Assembly: GCA_034231615.1 (NCBI GenBank)
Contig: CM067322.1
Span: 64,261,349-64,325,348, forward strand
Origin: Meghimatium bilineatum
Taxonomy: Eukaryota > Mollusca > Gastropoda > Stylommatophora > Philomycidae
DNA: 64,000 nt
Direction: 5' to 3'
Of this stretch, positions 11,008 through 21,500 are shown piece after piece. Made by a program: the position numbers and the translations under genes. The notes beneath the pieces are model-generated. The model was not told the DNA's origin and did no database searches. It worked only from the letters and a program-made list of their open reading frames with translations. Position 1 is the first letter of the stretch; every line of letters starts with the position of its first letter.

Positions 11008-11312
11008 TGTATGGAATCCTATTATAACAACTTGGTCTGGACTGACAAAATATGTATGTAATACAGAAATTCGCTATGAGCAGTACAAACAATTGGGGCT
11101 TTTGAAAACCCCAATTTTATGTTATATAGGGAAATTTGTTATAAAAGAAAGCACTACAGAGAGATTCTAATGGAATGTATCGTAATCATTATAACAACTT
11201 GGCTCAGACCAACAAAATATTTATGTAATAATAAATTAACTATTTACAGTATAAACAATGAATAAATATAATCGACTTTCTTTAAAAAGTTGTTAAATAG
11301 GGAATGACCTCC
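11008..11312. mobile_element. Two adjoining copies of the CAGTGGAAT MITE family (M1)
   Basis: Both copies carry cattataacaacttgg-like starts, a gacaaaatatgtatgtaat centre and a gttgttaaatagggaa-like end. They are diverged and lack clean ends. Better copies are at 13039-13211 and 23866-24027. Confidence 0.6.
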
Positions 11313-11850
11313 ACCTTTGTACAGTGTGTGACAATCTGTCATGGCATAGAGTGGATAACACCCTCCACCCTATGTACAGTGTGTGACAATCTGTCACTGC
11401 ATAGAGTTGATAACACCCTCCACCTATGTACAGTGTGTGACAATCTCATGGCATAGAGTTGATAACACCCTCCACCTATGTACAGTGTGTGACAATCTGT
11501 CATGGCATAGAGTGGATAACACCCTCCACCTATGTACAGTGTGTGACAATCTGTCATGGCATAGAGTGGATAACACCCTCCACCTATGTACAGTGTGTGA
11601 CAATCTGTCATGGCATAGAGTGGATAACACCCTCCACCTATGTACAGTGTGTGACAATCTGTCATGGCATAGAGTGGATAACACCCTCCACCTATGTACA
11701 GTGTGTGACAATCTGTCACGGCATAGAGTTGATAACACCCTCCACCTATGTACAGTGTGTGACAATCTCATGGCATAGAGTTGATAATACCCTCCACCTA
11801 TGTACAGTGTGTGACAATCTGTCATGGCATAGAGTTGATGCCATTCTACA
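11312..11850. repeat. Minisatellite, 54-bp unit, about 10 copies
   Basis: Unit contains gataacaccctccacctatg, tacagtgtgtgacaatctgt and catggcatagagt. The period is 54 bp, a multiple of three, with a few units 2-3 bp shorter. This leaves long open frames on both strands (up to about 148 codons), which are repeat artefacts. Confidence 0.97.
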
Positions 11851-11929
11851 CTTTTGTGGCAGTTTGTCACAGGCCAGAGAAGGTAACTTAAATTACTGAC
11901 ATATCAAAATTGCTCGTACAGATGAGACT

Positions 11930-12730
11930 CATGCACCCAAGAATGATCATACCTTTCGCCTCATTCTGGATCTTATTCAACTTTTCAGTCTGTTTCTGGC
12001 TGAATGTCATAATTGCCAAGCATATTCCATCACAATAACAACTAATCCTTGGTATAAATTAGTAACAATTATTCACTCTGAGCAGCAGTCATTACTTTCA
12101 TTGCTGAAAAGGCATTTTTTTGCCCTTGAAATGATGTGATCAGCATGACCATTGAAGCTCAGTCTCCTGTCAAAAAGCATGCCCAAATATTTCATTGTTC
12201 TGGTTCTTTCAAGAGTGTAGCCACACAAAGTAACACTCAGCATTGATGTATTTGAAAAGTGATTATTGACTGAGAACCAAGTTACAGATACTTTAGATGG
12301 ATAAACAAATACAACTGAGTGACTATAAACCACTTTCCTATGCAATCTAGCTCACATGGTAATTCCTTGAAACAACTCTCAATTTATACTCTATACACCA
12401 AAATGTCATCAGCATATGACAAAGTTCTTCCTGACCCTGTGATCTGTTATTTGTACGGATCACACAATAAACAATATTGGTGATAGTTGAGAACCCTGTA
12501 GACAACCAGGACTTACGACATGGCATGGATGCCCAGCTACCACATATGAGAACAACCTGTCTCAAGCAGCAACCCAATTAATGAAAAAAAAGGGATTTAA
12601 TTCGAGTTTCAAAAGTTGATTCATTAGATAGTAAAATGGCACTATTGTATGCATCATCAAGATCTATTGCTGCAATTTTTCCATCTGTGAGTTGAAAATT
12701 TCAAGTACATCCTATTTTTCTTACTTGACT
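11930..12730 (-). mobile_element. Jockey/CR1-like LINE reverse-transcriptase fragment
   Basis: The minus strand encodes the palm catalytic box YADDILVYRV near 12400-12425 and then, in another frame, TMKYLGMLFDRRLSFNGH and ISRAKKCL. The 'YLGmlfD..L.w..H' block is typical of jockey and CR1 group reverse transcriptases. The copy is frameshifted with stops, and both ends of the protein are missing. It differs from the RTE-like copies nearby. Confidence 0.75.
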
Positions 12731-12784
12731 GTCCAATTATGGAACATAGATTGCAGTTGTAAGAACATCCAAATTGATAAGGTC

Positions 12785-12985
12785 TTTTAATGTCACAAAA
12801 GACCTACCTTGAGGGTAGATTTGAGGGGCAGCAAGCAAGGGGTAGGCAGAGATACAAGTGGGAGGGAAACATGAAATGGACAAGTACAGTCTAGCAGATT
12901 GCACCATCAAAGCAAAAGACTATATATTTGAGGTCCGTTGCAGCCAACCTTTGTTACAAAGATGGCACTTGATGATAAAGAGTTT
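12785..12985 (+). mobile_element. RTE-like LINE 3' tail fragment
   Basis: Nucleotide similarity to 3840-4012 (aggtaggcagagatacaa, gttgcagccaac, cacttgatgat). Only the last 200 bp of the element is present. Confidence 0.75.
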
Positions 12986-13038
12986 CTCAGTGTTCCAGAA
13001 CTTGTACATGATAGACAGACCTGAACAATGTTCAATAA

Positions 13039-13211
13039 TACAGTGGAATCTCATTATAACTCGGTCCAGACTGACAAAAAAAGTATGTAATAACAGAAAT
13101 TAGCTATATATAGTAAAACAATATAGAGTAAATATAATTGGGATTTTGAAAAGTGTTGTTACATATGGAAATTTGTTATAAAAGGATGTGCTATAGAGGG
13201 ATTGCACTGTA
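13039..13211. mobile_element. MITE family M1, good copy
   Basis: Begins cagtggaatctcattataac and ends gggattgcactg, with TA on both sides. Length about 172 bp. The inverted ends and TA duplication fit a Tc1/mariner-type non-autonomous element. Confidence 0.75.
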
Positions 13212-13274
13212 TTACAAGCAATAACAATTTCAGACGTTACTCTTTGGTGTTTACTGAAGTTCAGTTCTGACATA

Positions 13275-13465
13275 GAATTACCAACTACAGGTGGAAATGT
13301 GTTGCCAGAATCTGAAAGAAAAGCAAAGAATAGCAAAACTTTGACCTGCCGTTCAAGTCGTAAAGAGGCAACAAAAGATGTCTTGCAGTTTGGGTTGGCT
13401 ATCCTGTCCCATCCAAGGTAACCAAACCAATAAGTCAGATGTGTCAGGCCAAAAATGCTGATAAG
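13275..13465 (+). mobile_element. Diverged SINE S3 copy
   Basis: Shares gtgttgccag, gcaaagaatagcaa, ttggctatcctgtcccatcc and gtcagatgtgtcaggcc with 9727-9935. Confidence 0.65.
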
Positions 13466-13529
13466 CCATGAAGTAAACTATCTGACCATTCATTCAGTTC
13501 TGCCTATATCTTGTAATAGGAATTATGAG

Positions 13530-14312
13530 AATGAATGTAAAATATCAAATTGAAACCAATCATTAACAGCATTAAAAACCTGCAAGACCACCTAAGCATA
13601 ATAGACACAGCAGGCAAGCAATTTGGAATGAAAATCAACATAGACAAAACAGAAGTAATGAATATTGCAAGAGAAAAGGAGAACATCAACATACAGATAA
13701 ATAATAAACAACTAAAACAAGTAGATGAATTCAAATATCTGGGCAGCACATTGAGATATGACAACAAACAAGAAGCAGAAATAAACGCAAGATGTAATAA
13801 GGCCTGTCAGATCATTGGTCAATTAACACCTTTACTAAGAAACAAAGATATTACACTAGAAACAAATAAAGCGCTTTTCAACACCATTTTCTTACCAACA
13901 TTGTGTTATCAGTGTCAAACTTGGACATTAGATTCTAGAACAATACATAAGATTAACACCACTGAAATGAAATGTGTGAGACGTATGATTGGAGTTAGCT
14001 TGAGAGACAAAATCAGGAATGAAGCACTAAGGAAACAATTAGGGATCAAGCCAACAATAGAATACATACAGAAACAACAAGTTAAATGGTACGGCCACAT
14101 AACCAGACAGAAAGAACAAAGTATTATCCAAAAAACACTTAACAAACGATACGAAAACAGGAGACCTATTGGATGCCCTCGTAAAAGGTGGATAGATAGT
14201 GTATTAGAGACACTCGGAAATATAACAGCAGAGGAGGCAAATAGAAGGGCAAAAGACCGTACACTCACTCTCCCCTCAACACCGAAAGGCACATGAGGAC
14301 AGAAAGAAGAAG
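13530..14312 (+). mobile_element. 5'-truncated RTE-like LINE with 248-codon open frame
   Basis: The open frame 13550-14296 encodes the C-terminal third of a non-LTR polyprotein: GMKINIDKTEVM (thumb start), VDEFKYLGST, CQTWTL, VSLRDKIRN, KQQVKWYGHI and RPIGCPRKRWIDS, then a stop. The palm YADD box is not included, so the copy is dead by 5' truncation rather than by stops. It ends in a GAA-repeat tail. This is the best preserved RTE-like end in the window. Confidence 0.85.
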
Positions 14313-14924
14313 AAGAATCATTTTGTACGTTTGGGAATTTGCTGTTGTGTCCAATCAGCAGCACATTTTACTGTAATTTTATTTTTCATCAATACTAGCA
14401 CCTGTGCTGATGTTTCACAACATTGGATTGTTCCGAATAAAGGATTCTCAGTAGATGAAGTCAATATTTAAGCAATTTGGAAACACTTTAAGGACTTCTT
14501 GTTTTTCTTTGTTCACTCATTTATTATACTGAACTCACTGCATATTCTGCTGTTTTGGAATTCTTGTATCAAACATTCAGATTACATCTCAATGGATGGA
14601 TCAGAGGAAAAGGTGCAGATATGGTAGGTAAGCTGTAAACTATGACACAGTGCCATCTTCGGAATATATTCTGCTAATATTAAGGAGTTTAAGAACGAAC
14701 ACAGGAGAAAATGTGTTGCAGAGAAAATTCATGAAAAAATTAGGTCTAAATTATATTATCTAATGATCCTGCTCTATGGTGGAGAGGCATAGGTACGATG
14801 TTAAATTTTCACTACAGGCAGTTGTTCAATTGTACATTAATATATAAATGATCATGCTTCTTGTGTATGGCATCAAAGCTTAAAATAGCAATATGAAACT
14901 GGTAAATTAACCCAGTTTCTATTC
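14313..14924. other. Unassigned intergenic sequence
   Basis: AT-rich, with no gene or recognised element. Confidence 0.5.
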
Positions 14925-15335
14925 AAGTTTTAGTGTTTCCAGATGATTTGACTTGAATTGAAACTAGAGGGTACACATCCAATCCAAATTAGAAGTGTGG
15001 AAGCAGGAACTGGAAAAGAGAAATATAACAAACACCATGCTGTTATCAAGACAGGAGAGCCACCAAATTAAATTTGGAGAACAATATCTGGAACTATCCA
15101 AAAACACAAGCTAACATATTTTGAACATTAAAAAATATACAATGATTTCAAAAGATTAATCATGGAGGGAAAGTTTCCAAGAAAAAATTTCAGACCAAGA
15201 CTACACTGGACACAGAATTGAAGACTTTATGAACATAACAGGATATAACAATGGACAGCTTGCAAAGAAATGAGAGGCTTACAGAGTGGCAATGGCAATA
15301 ATATTCTGCAAAGTACAAGTCACATAGATGGATAG
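14925..15335 (+). mobile_element. Degraded RTE-like LINE 3' end
   Basis: Broken frames resemble the basic LINE end: RLIMEGK-like, RPRLHWTQ-like, DFMNITGYNNGQLA. Many stops. Confidence 0.55.
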
Positions 15336-15628
15336 TCTCTGAAACAAGTCAAATATGGCTGTACTGATGGCTTCAACATCAGACATGGTAGGAAAGATCT
15401 ACACCTCCAGGAAAATACCAAATGTGAGGGAGGCAATAAAGAAAGGCATCGAGCAGTCTATGAATAACCAAACCAAAAAAGATGTCAACTGATAAGATCT
15501 TTCTTAAATGTCTAGACACTCCAGGTAGAAAATGATTATACAAATTTGTTGAAATTAAAGTAAAATGACACCAAGCAAAATAAATATGATTTAGCTCTTG
15601 AAATAACTAGGGCTTTCAAATGCATTCA

Positions 15629-15769
15629 CCGCCGAGATGGATGTCAGGGCATTGGACCAAATAAAATGGCATCACAATGCATCTCCATTCTCTGGACTAT
15701 CTAGTAGGAGCATTGTTCTGCTACAAGAGAGATCCAGCGGGAGTTTGAGAATGAGCGCTGAAGAAGAAG
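15629..15769 (+). mobile_element. SINE-like S2, full copy
   Basis: 141 bp, from ccgccgagatggatg to gaagaagaag. Flanked by an 11-bp duplication with one mismatch (aaatgcattca at 15618-15628, aaatacattca at 15770-15780). Confidence 0.85.
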
Positions 15770-16355
15770 AAATACATTCAGAAACACAAACATTTATTAT
15801 AACACATTGAAAATTTTAAAGTTCTATGTCATTAGTTTGATTTTTATACACATTTTTCAGGACAGCATTGAAGTTTGTTCAAAATTTTGTAAACAGCCTT
15901 GATAATGGGAGATAAGTCTGCTATGGATTGCTGGTCAGCAAAGTGTTAACTCTTTCCGGACCAGTTAATACTGGCTATATATATAGGAACCAATTTTGAT
16001 ATTTAGGTTTAAATCAATCATCTTTGATTAATTTATATTTCATGGTAAACTAATATGAGTTTCTATATTCACCCAATTCTATATTTCTATGTGTGACAAT
16101 ATTTCCATTTCCTATATTAACACAACAATCATGTTTATCTTGAAAAAAATTATTGTTAATCTAATGTGTGTTGTTTATTTCTGAGAAATAATGGCAACTC
16201 CAACTGCTTCTGGGCACAGCGTAGAACCAGCTGTATTTTTTTTTCAGACCTTGCGTAAGGAGCTGTCAACTTAACTAATTCAGAAAATAGAATACCTAGT
16301 TCATTAATTCTTCAAGGAGAACAACATGAAATTCAATACAAAATAAGGTCCATTG

Positions 16356-16510
16356 CCTGCCGAAGACGGATGTATTGGGCCATTGACACAAATAAAACAG
16401 CAACACAACGCATTTCCATTCTCTGGACTACATTCAACTGGAAATCTTGTAGGATCATTGTCCTGTTAAAGAGAAATCCAGTGGGAGTTTGAGAATGAAC
16501 GCTGAAGAAG
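16356..16510 (+). mobile_element. SINE-like S2, full copy
   Basis: 155 bp, from cctgccgaagacggatg to gctgaagaag. Perfect 11-bp target-site duplication, aaggtccattg, at 16345-16355 and 16511-16521. Confidence 0.9.
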
Positions 16511-16636
16511 AAGGTCCATTGAAGTTAAAAAAAAATGTGTGTGTAAATAATGAAGTTGTGACAATGTCATAATTAAATATTTATTGCTTCTGACAATGAG
16601 AAAAATGTAATTAATATCAATATTTTGAGACATAAA

Positions 16637-16760
16637 TGCCCACCGAAGATGGATGTGTTGAGACATTGGTGCAAAATAAACAGCTACACAACACATTTCC
16701 ATTTTCTGGACTATATCCTGTTGGAAATCTAGTAGGACCATTGTTCTACATCAGAGATTC
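16637..16760 (+). mobile_element. 3'-truncated SINE-like S2 copy
   Basis: Begins gcccaccgaagatggatgtg, runs through the ggaaatctagtaggacc block, then loses similarity before the GAA tail and runs into an RNase H-like fragment. Confidence 0.7.
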
Positions 16761-16779
16761 AGGTTGTGGGAGGACCATC

Positions 16780-17075
16780 GAGGGCAGAGTGGTGCTTTTG
16801 CTGTGACTGTGCAGCATGGCAATGGAGATTGTGGCAGTGACAGGGGCCTTAGGCTGGATGAGTGTACAGAGGACAACTCATTCCTGCATACTCAGTGATT
16901 CGATGAGCATGATCAGAGACATGAGAGCAGATTGCGTTCATGAGTCATGGAGAGGTCGAGTTTGGGATGTGCCACATTAATTTTTGTGCGTGGTCATGTG
17001 GGCGTTTGAAGGGAATGAAAGAGCACATCGGCCGCATGTACTGCTATTCTTTTAGTAGGTAGATCATTGATTGGG
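16780..17075 (+). mobile_element. RNase H-like retroelement fragment (family R)
   Basis: Broken frames encode ILSDSMSMIRDMRADC (catalytic Asp block) and, downstream, HVGV-like then GNERAHRP (final conserved block). Similar pieces lie at 27640-28260, 51893-52300 and 58965-59575. No reverse transcriptase is attached. Degenerate, with several breaks. Confidence 0.6.
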
Positions 17076-17079
17076 CTGA

Positions 17080-17812
17080 CATTTTAAACTCCTTATGAGG
17101 AAGAACATGGACAAATGAAATTAATTAGAACAGTGATTCCTTTTTGATGTTTAGAATACAGGAAACTAGGCTTGAAATGAAGAGTTGCCAGAAATGAACG
17201 CTACTGTGCCCGCAAAAATAACTTAATATTCAAAAGTGGATGTAAAAAATGGTCATCATCACTTGTGATGGACGAACACTCACAAGAGTATTTACAGACA
17301 GCGGAGACCTTGAAATGTCAGTCATTATGTATTGGTGGATACATTCACATGGAGATTGGAGCACCTATGGACCTGTGAATCCAATTTTGATGCTTTGATA
17401 ACTAACACCCTACTGTCGAAGTCCATCTATCTATCATCTTTTCTCTGCTTTTGCTGTAAGGGATTGAATGACTTATTGTCAAAGTAAGCGATCAAAATAT
17501 CATTCAAGGTACATGATCAATATCAGACTGGCTGGTTATGACTGAATCCAGTAATTAATCATATAAGAAATAGTTGAGTTGCAATTTTATTTTAAATTAT
17601 ATGATCCTATTTATATTTTTGTTCTACAAATTGTAATTACTCTTGTCTAACAACAAACTAACCATGCTCCATTTTCTGTACAAAATGAAAAAGATGTGAT
17701 GAACTTTTTCTAAAACTGAGAATTTATTTAGTAATAAACAGACCTAAAATATCAATTACCGAAAGAGTTAAAAGAGACGCACTTTATGATCAACTTGATG
17801 TGGATTCCTGGT
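17080..17812. other. Unassigned intergenic sequence
   Basis: No gene seen. An AATAAA on the minus strand at 17723-17728 could serve as poly(A) signal for the CINP gene that ends at 18316, but this is uncertain. Confidence 0.4.
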
Positions 17813-17814
17813 CA

Positions 17815-17990
17815 GTGAAGTGAAATTCCTATATAACAATTCAGTCCAGACCGACAAAATATTTATGCAATAATCAAAATTCACTACAAACTATTATTTA
17901 CACTATAGAAAGACTAATTGAAGATTTTTAGAGTGTTGTTAAATAGGAAATTTGGTTATAAATGTAGACATTATAAAGCAATTTCACAGT
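17815..17990. mobile_element. MITE family M1 copy
   Basis: gtgaaattcctatataacaa start, gaccgacaaaatatttatgc centre, ttgttaaataggaaattt and tttcacagta end. Diverged. Confidence 0.6.
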
Positions 17991-18049
17991 ACATGGACAC
18001 AGGAAGCAGGATTCAGTACTTCTTTATATCAGAAGTTAATACACTGTTC

Positions 18050-18298
18050 TCAGGGTAAGATTATGCAGGTTATGCCATGGCTAGTCTTAATTAGCACAAC
18101 TTCAACAAGTCATGACTTTCAGGTAGAATGTACACTTGAGGTATCCAGTAAGAACAGTAAAGCATGAACAGCTCCTATGATCAACAATAAGTAACTTGAA
18201 TGTCCCATCTCAGTTAGCAGAGCCTCCAATTTGTCATGATGTTGAGGTCGTCTGTGCAGAAGATTCATCCAGTTAGAACAGTAAAACATGAGCAGTTC
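18050..18298 (-). pseudogene. Two tandem partial copies of the CINP C-terminal exon segment
   Basis: Two further copies of the last 100-125 bp of CINP coding sequence lie directly downstream of the CINP stop, with start points near 18423 (real exon), 18298 and 18174, a period of about 124-125 bp. The middle copy still reads ELLMFYCSNW then RPQHHDKLEALLTEMGH, parallel to ELLTFYCACW and RPQCHDMLEALLIETGH in the gene. The third reads ELFMLYCSYWIPQVYI then LPESHDLL and reaches a stop. Each copy is preceded by a pyrimidine-bearing stretch ending in AG (gttgaccttag, gttgatcatag), so use as an alternative 3' exon cannot be excluded. It is more likely a decayed tandem duplication inside the 3' UTR. 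Confidence 0.8.
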
Positions 18299-18315
18299 CT
18301 AAGGTCAACAATTGA

Positions 18316-18515
18316 TCACTTAACATGTCCAGTCTCAATCAGCAGAGCCTCCAACATATCGTGGCATTGAGGTCGTATGTACGGCTGATGTATCCAGCAA
18401 GCACAGTAAAATGTGAGAAGTTCCCGACTGTTAGCGTGGGCTACTTGTCTACACAACTCCATCTTCAGCTGCAGTTCTTCATCAAAGTCTCTGAGAATCA
18501 TCTTCAGGGTATTTA
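18316..18515 (-). CDS. CINP: CINP exon 5, C-terminus and stop
   Basis: 200 bp including TGA at 18318-18316. The acceptor is tctatatctag|TA. Encodes NTLKMILRDFDEELQLKMEL, then ELLTFYCACWIHQPYI and ends ETGHVK. The C-terminal WIHQPYI/ETGH signature identifies the family. Confidence 0.93.
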
Positions 18516-21500
18516 CTAGATATAGATGACAAAAACCAGCATTAAACATGTAAATTAATGATAATCAAAGATGTAATACTAATAATATATAATAAAATAA
18601 AACTAACAATCAGCATTTTGTAAATATAACAAAATTATACCAAATCTATAGAGAAAAATTGAAGCAGTATACTTGAGAATGGAAGAACAAAATTTAATAA
18701 CCTAGAGATTAAAGCACTGATTAACTCACTGGTACACAGGAGATACTCTTCGATTAATAAGTTCATATGCAGAGTTTCTTTCATTCACAATTTTATTAAA
18801 AGTGTTTGCTCTCAACAAAAAAAAACCGATATCAATCTACTTGAGTATTGATAACAAAATATAATAACAAGAAATTGTTTGTTATATATATACTAGTTAG
18901 AAATTTAATAGGAGACTGCAGAAAGATTGTGTATCATATGGAAATATAATACTGTTATTTAACTTTTCATATTTTAAAAATTATATTTATCTTATTAAGA
19001 GCGAACCAATCAATTGAGCATTTGTTGGCTACCAGAATGATGACCTCCACTAATTTTTTTATGGTTGTAAAGCTCTGGTATAACCAAATTGGACTAAATT
19101 GGACCAAATTGTGCATGTTTGAAAGGGTGTACCTCACTATAAAAGGAACAGTTTACATAACCAAATCCAGCCAGGTTCAATGGTAGATAGATAAAGAGAG
19201 ATTCTCAAAAGGTAAAGGTACCAGGTCAGTTTCTACCAAAGGCAGTTGTGCATCCATACAGTTCATAAAACAATGGCAGCATACTGAACATAAATATTGC
19301 ACAGAAATCACTACAGTAAAAAAATAGTTATTTCTCCTTGTCACATCGCTCTATGAAAAGTCCAGTACTAAATGATTCACATCAGTCTATCAGTCTCAAC
19401 AGTGTAAAGCTGCCAGCATGAATACTGTCTATCCCAAAGAAAGCAGTGATAAATAAATTTCCCCCATCAAATATATTAAATAAGAAAATACTGTGATAAG
19501 CTACCTAATATCTAAATACAGAGAAGCAACTGATGAAGGTAGGCAGTTATGAATCAGCATCTATTCCATAGCAATGTTGCCATTATTACTCTTTCCCAGA
19601 CCATGTATTGGTACATATACCAATTTTCTGAAGGCTATGGCAACCACAAAAGCTAATATTTTTTTTCTTTCATTCACAAACTCCCACCACATTTCTCTTA
19701 TAGATGGACAATGGTCCTACTAGATTTTCAACAGGATGTAGTCCAGGCAACAGAAGTGTCAGTTTATTTGCAACAATAGCCAGACACATCCAACAATCTG
19801 CGGTGGTAATTAATACAGAGTGCCTTTACCACTTCAACTGAACTGTGGACATATGAAACCATATCGCTGGTAGACCAGCCAGATAAGAGACATGGTTCCC
19901 ATGCTTAAAAGATGGTCACGAACCTCACAGTTAAGCACAGTCAATCTGCCAATGTATTGTGTCCTATCGACATAACAAATAAGAACAGACGAGTGATAAT
20001 CTAAATTCATCCACTAATGGCTGAGTGACTTCGCCATTATACCATCACTGACACTAGGCATTATGGTGCCACAGGCAAGTTCAGGCTCTACATAAACTAA
20101 ATTCATTTTGGTTGTGGTGCCCAAGGGAATTACTTTTGAAGTCGCAACCAGGCCATCAAGTACAGCTACCCCTGCCTAGTTTCACCAATGACCACAGCTG
20201 TAAATTTCTGGTATGTGATCCAGCTTCATTATCACCAGTTTGCATCTTTCATAGTCTCATCATTAAAATTAGATTATTCACCATCAGTGTTGATAATTAT
20301 TTAAAATACATATTTATATCTAATTATTCTGAATATTATATATTACATGTTTCATATCCCATAATTCTTCTTGTTCATTCTCAAACTCCTGCTGGACCTC
20401 TCATGTAGCAGGACACTGGTTAAATTTTCTTTCAGATCATCACTGCACTACAAATAGCACACTGTTTACATTTTTTAACTAGCTGACATCACGGATTTCC
20501 GTAGAACACCAATGAAATCAATGGATGCCATGATGTCACACCTCCAACACATGAGAATTTTTAGAAAACGTAACATAAGTAGGTTAAATATCTCAACTGC
20601 TGCGCATGCTAACCTTGCCCTAATTCTAAATACAAATCCTAACCCTAATTCTAAATACTAAAACCATAATTCTAACCATACCCTTATTCAATCACACGCT
20701 GTGCATGCTCAATAACACTGAAAAGGTTAGGTAATACCTCTCAGTAGAATGAAACTAGAACAAAAGTCACAATGAAGACCCAAAAGAAAGATCAGCCCAA
20801 TGTTTCTACTAGATTTCCAGCAGGATGAAATTCAGAGAACAGAAATGTGCTGTCACCATTTTATTTATGCCAATGAACTGACACATCCATCTTCAGCGGA
20901 ATCCCATAATTCACCATTCAGCGTGTCAAATGATGTTTCAAAGACCAGAGATTGAATGTAATGACATTTCAATCAGAACCTGCTTCATCTATTAACAGAC
21001 TAAACATCAACATGATTCCAACCACAGCCATATGAAGACATACACTGGAATCCCTCTGTAGCATATTTAAAAAAAATAAAAATTCTCTATATAACAACAA
21101 CACATTCCAAAATTCTCAGTTATATTTCTTCTATATTGTATGTACTCTATATAGCGAATTTCTGTTATTGCATACATATTTTGTTTATCCAGACCCAGTT
21201 GTTATAATGGCATTCCACTGTACTTGGCTATAGGGAGAGAATCAATCATTTTATTTTGAGTGTCTCTCATAGAGTTATGACAAAGGCCCCTCTGGTGTAA
21301 AAGACTGTTCAATTATGGCATTATACGCACTGCACAACTCTGAACAGCCATCTGGCATTTGACAGAAGCTTTGGAAACTTATATCACACTAGTCATCAAG
21401 AAATTGTCTATCTCCAGGTGGAAGCATCCACACTTGCTGCTAAGCGCAGGGGTAGGAGATGTAAGTTTCTGTTCAAGGCCAGATGTGATTCCCGAGTCAT

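Noticed and set aside
11339-11899. Overlapping open frames of 126-148 codons on both strands
   Set aside because: They lie in a 54-bp minisatellite; a period divisible by three repeats one peptide without stops. No start context or composition of a gene.
19860-20100. tRNA-like tggctgagtgacttcgcc near 20020
   Set aside because: Only an A-box-like string; no B box at the right distance.
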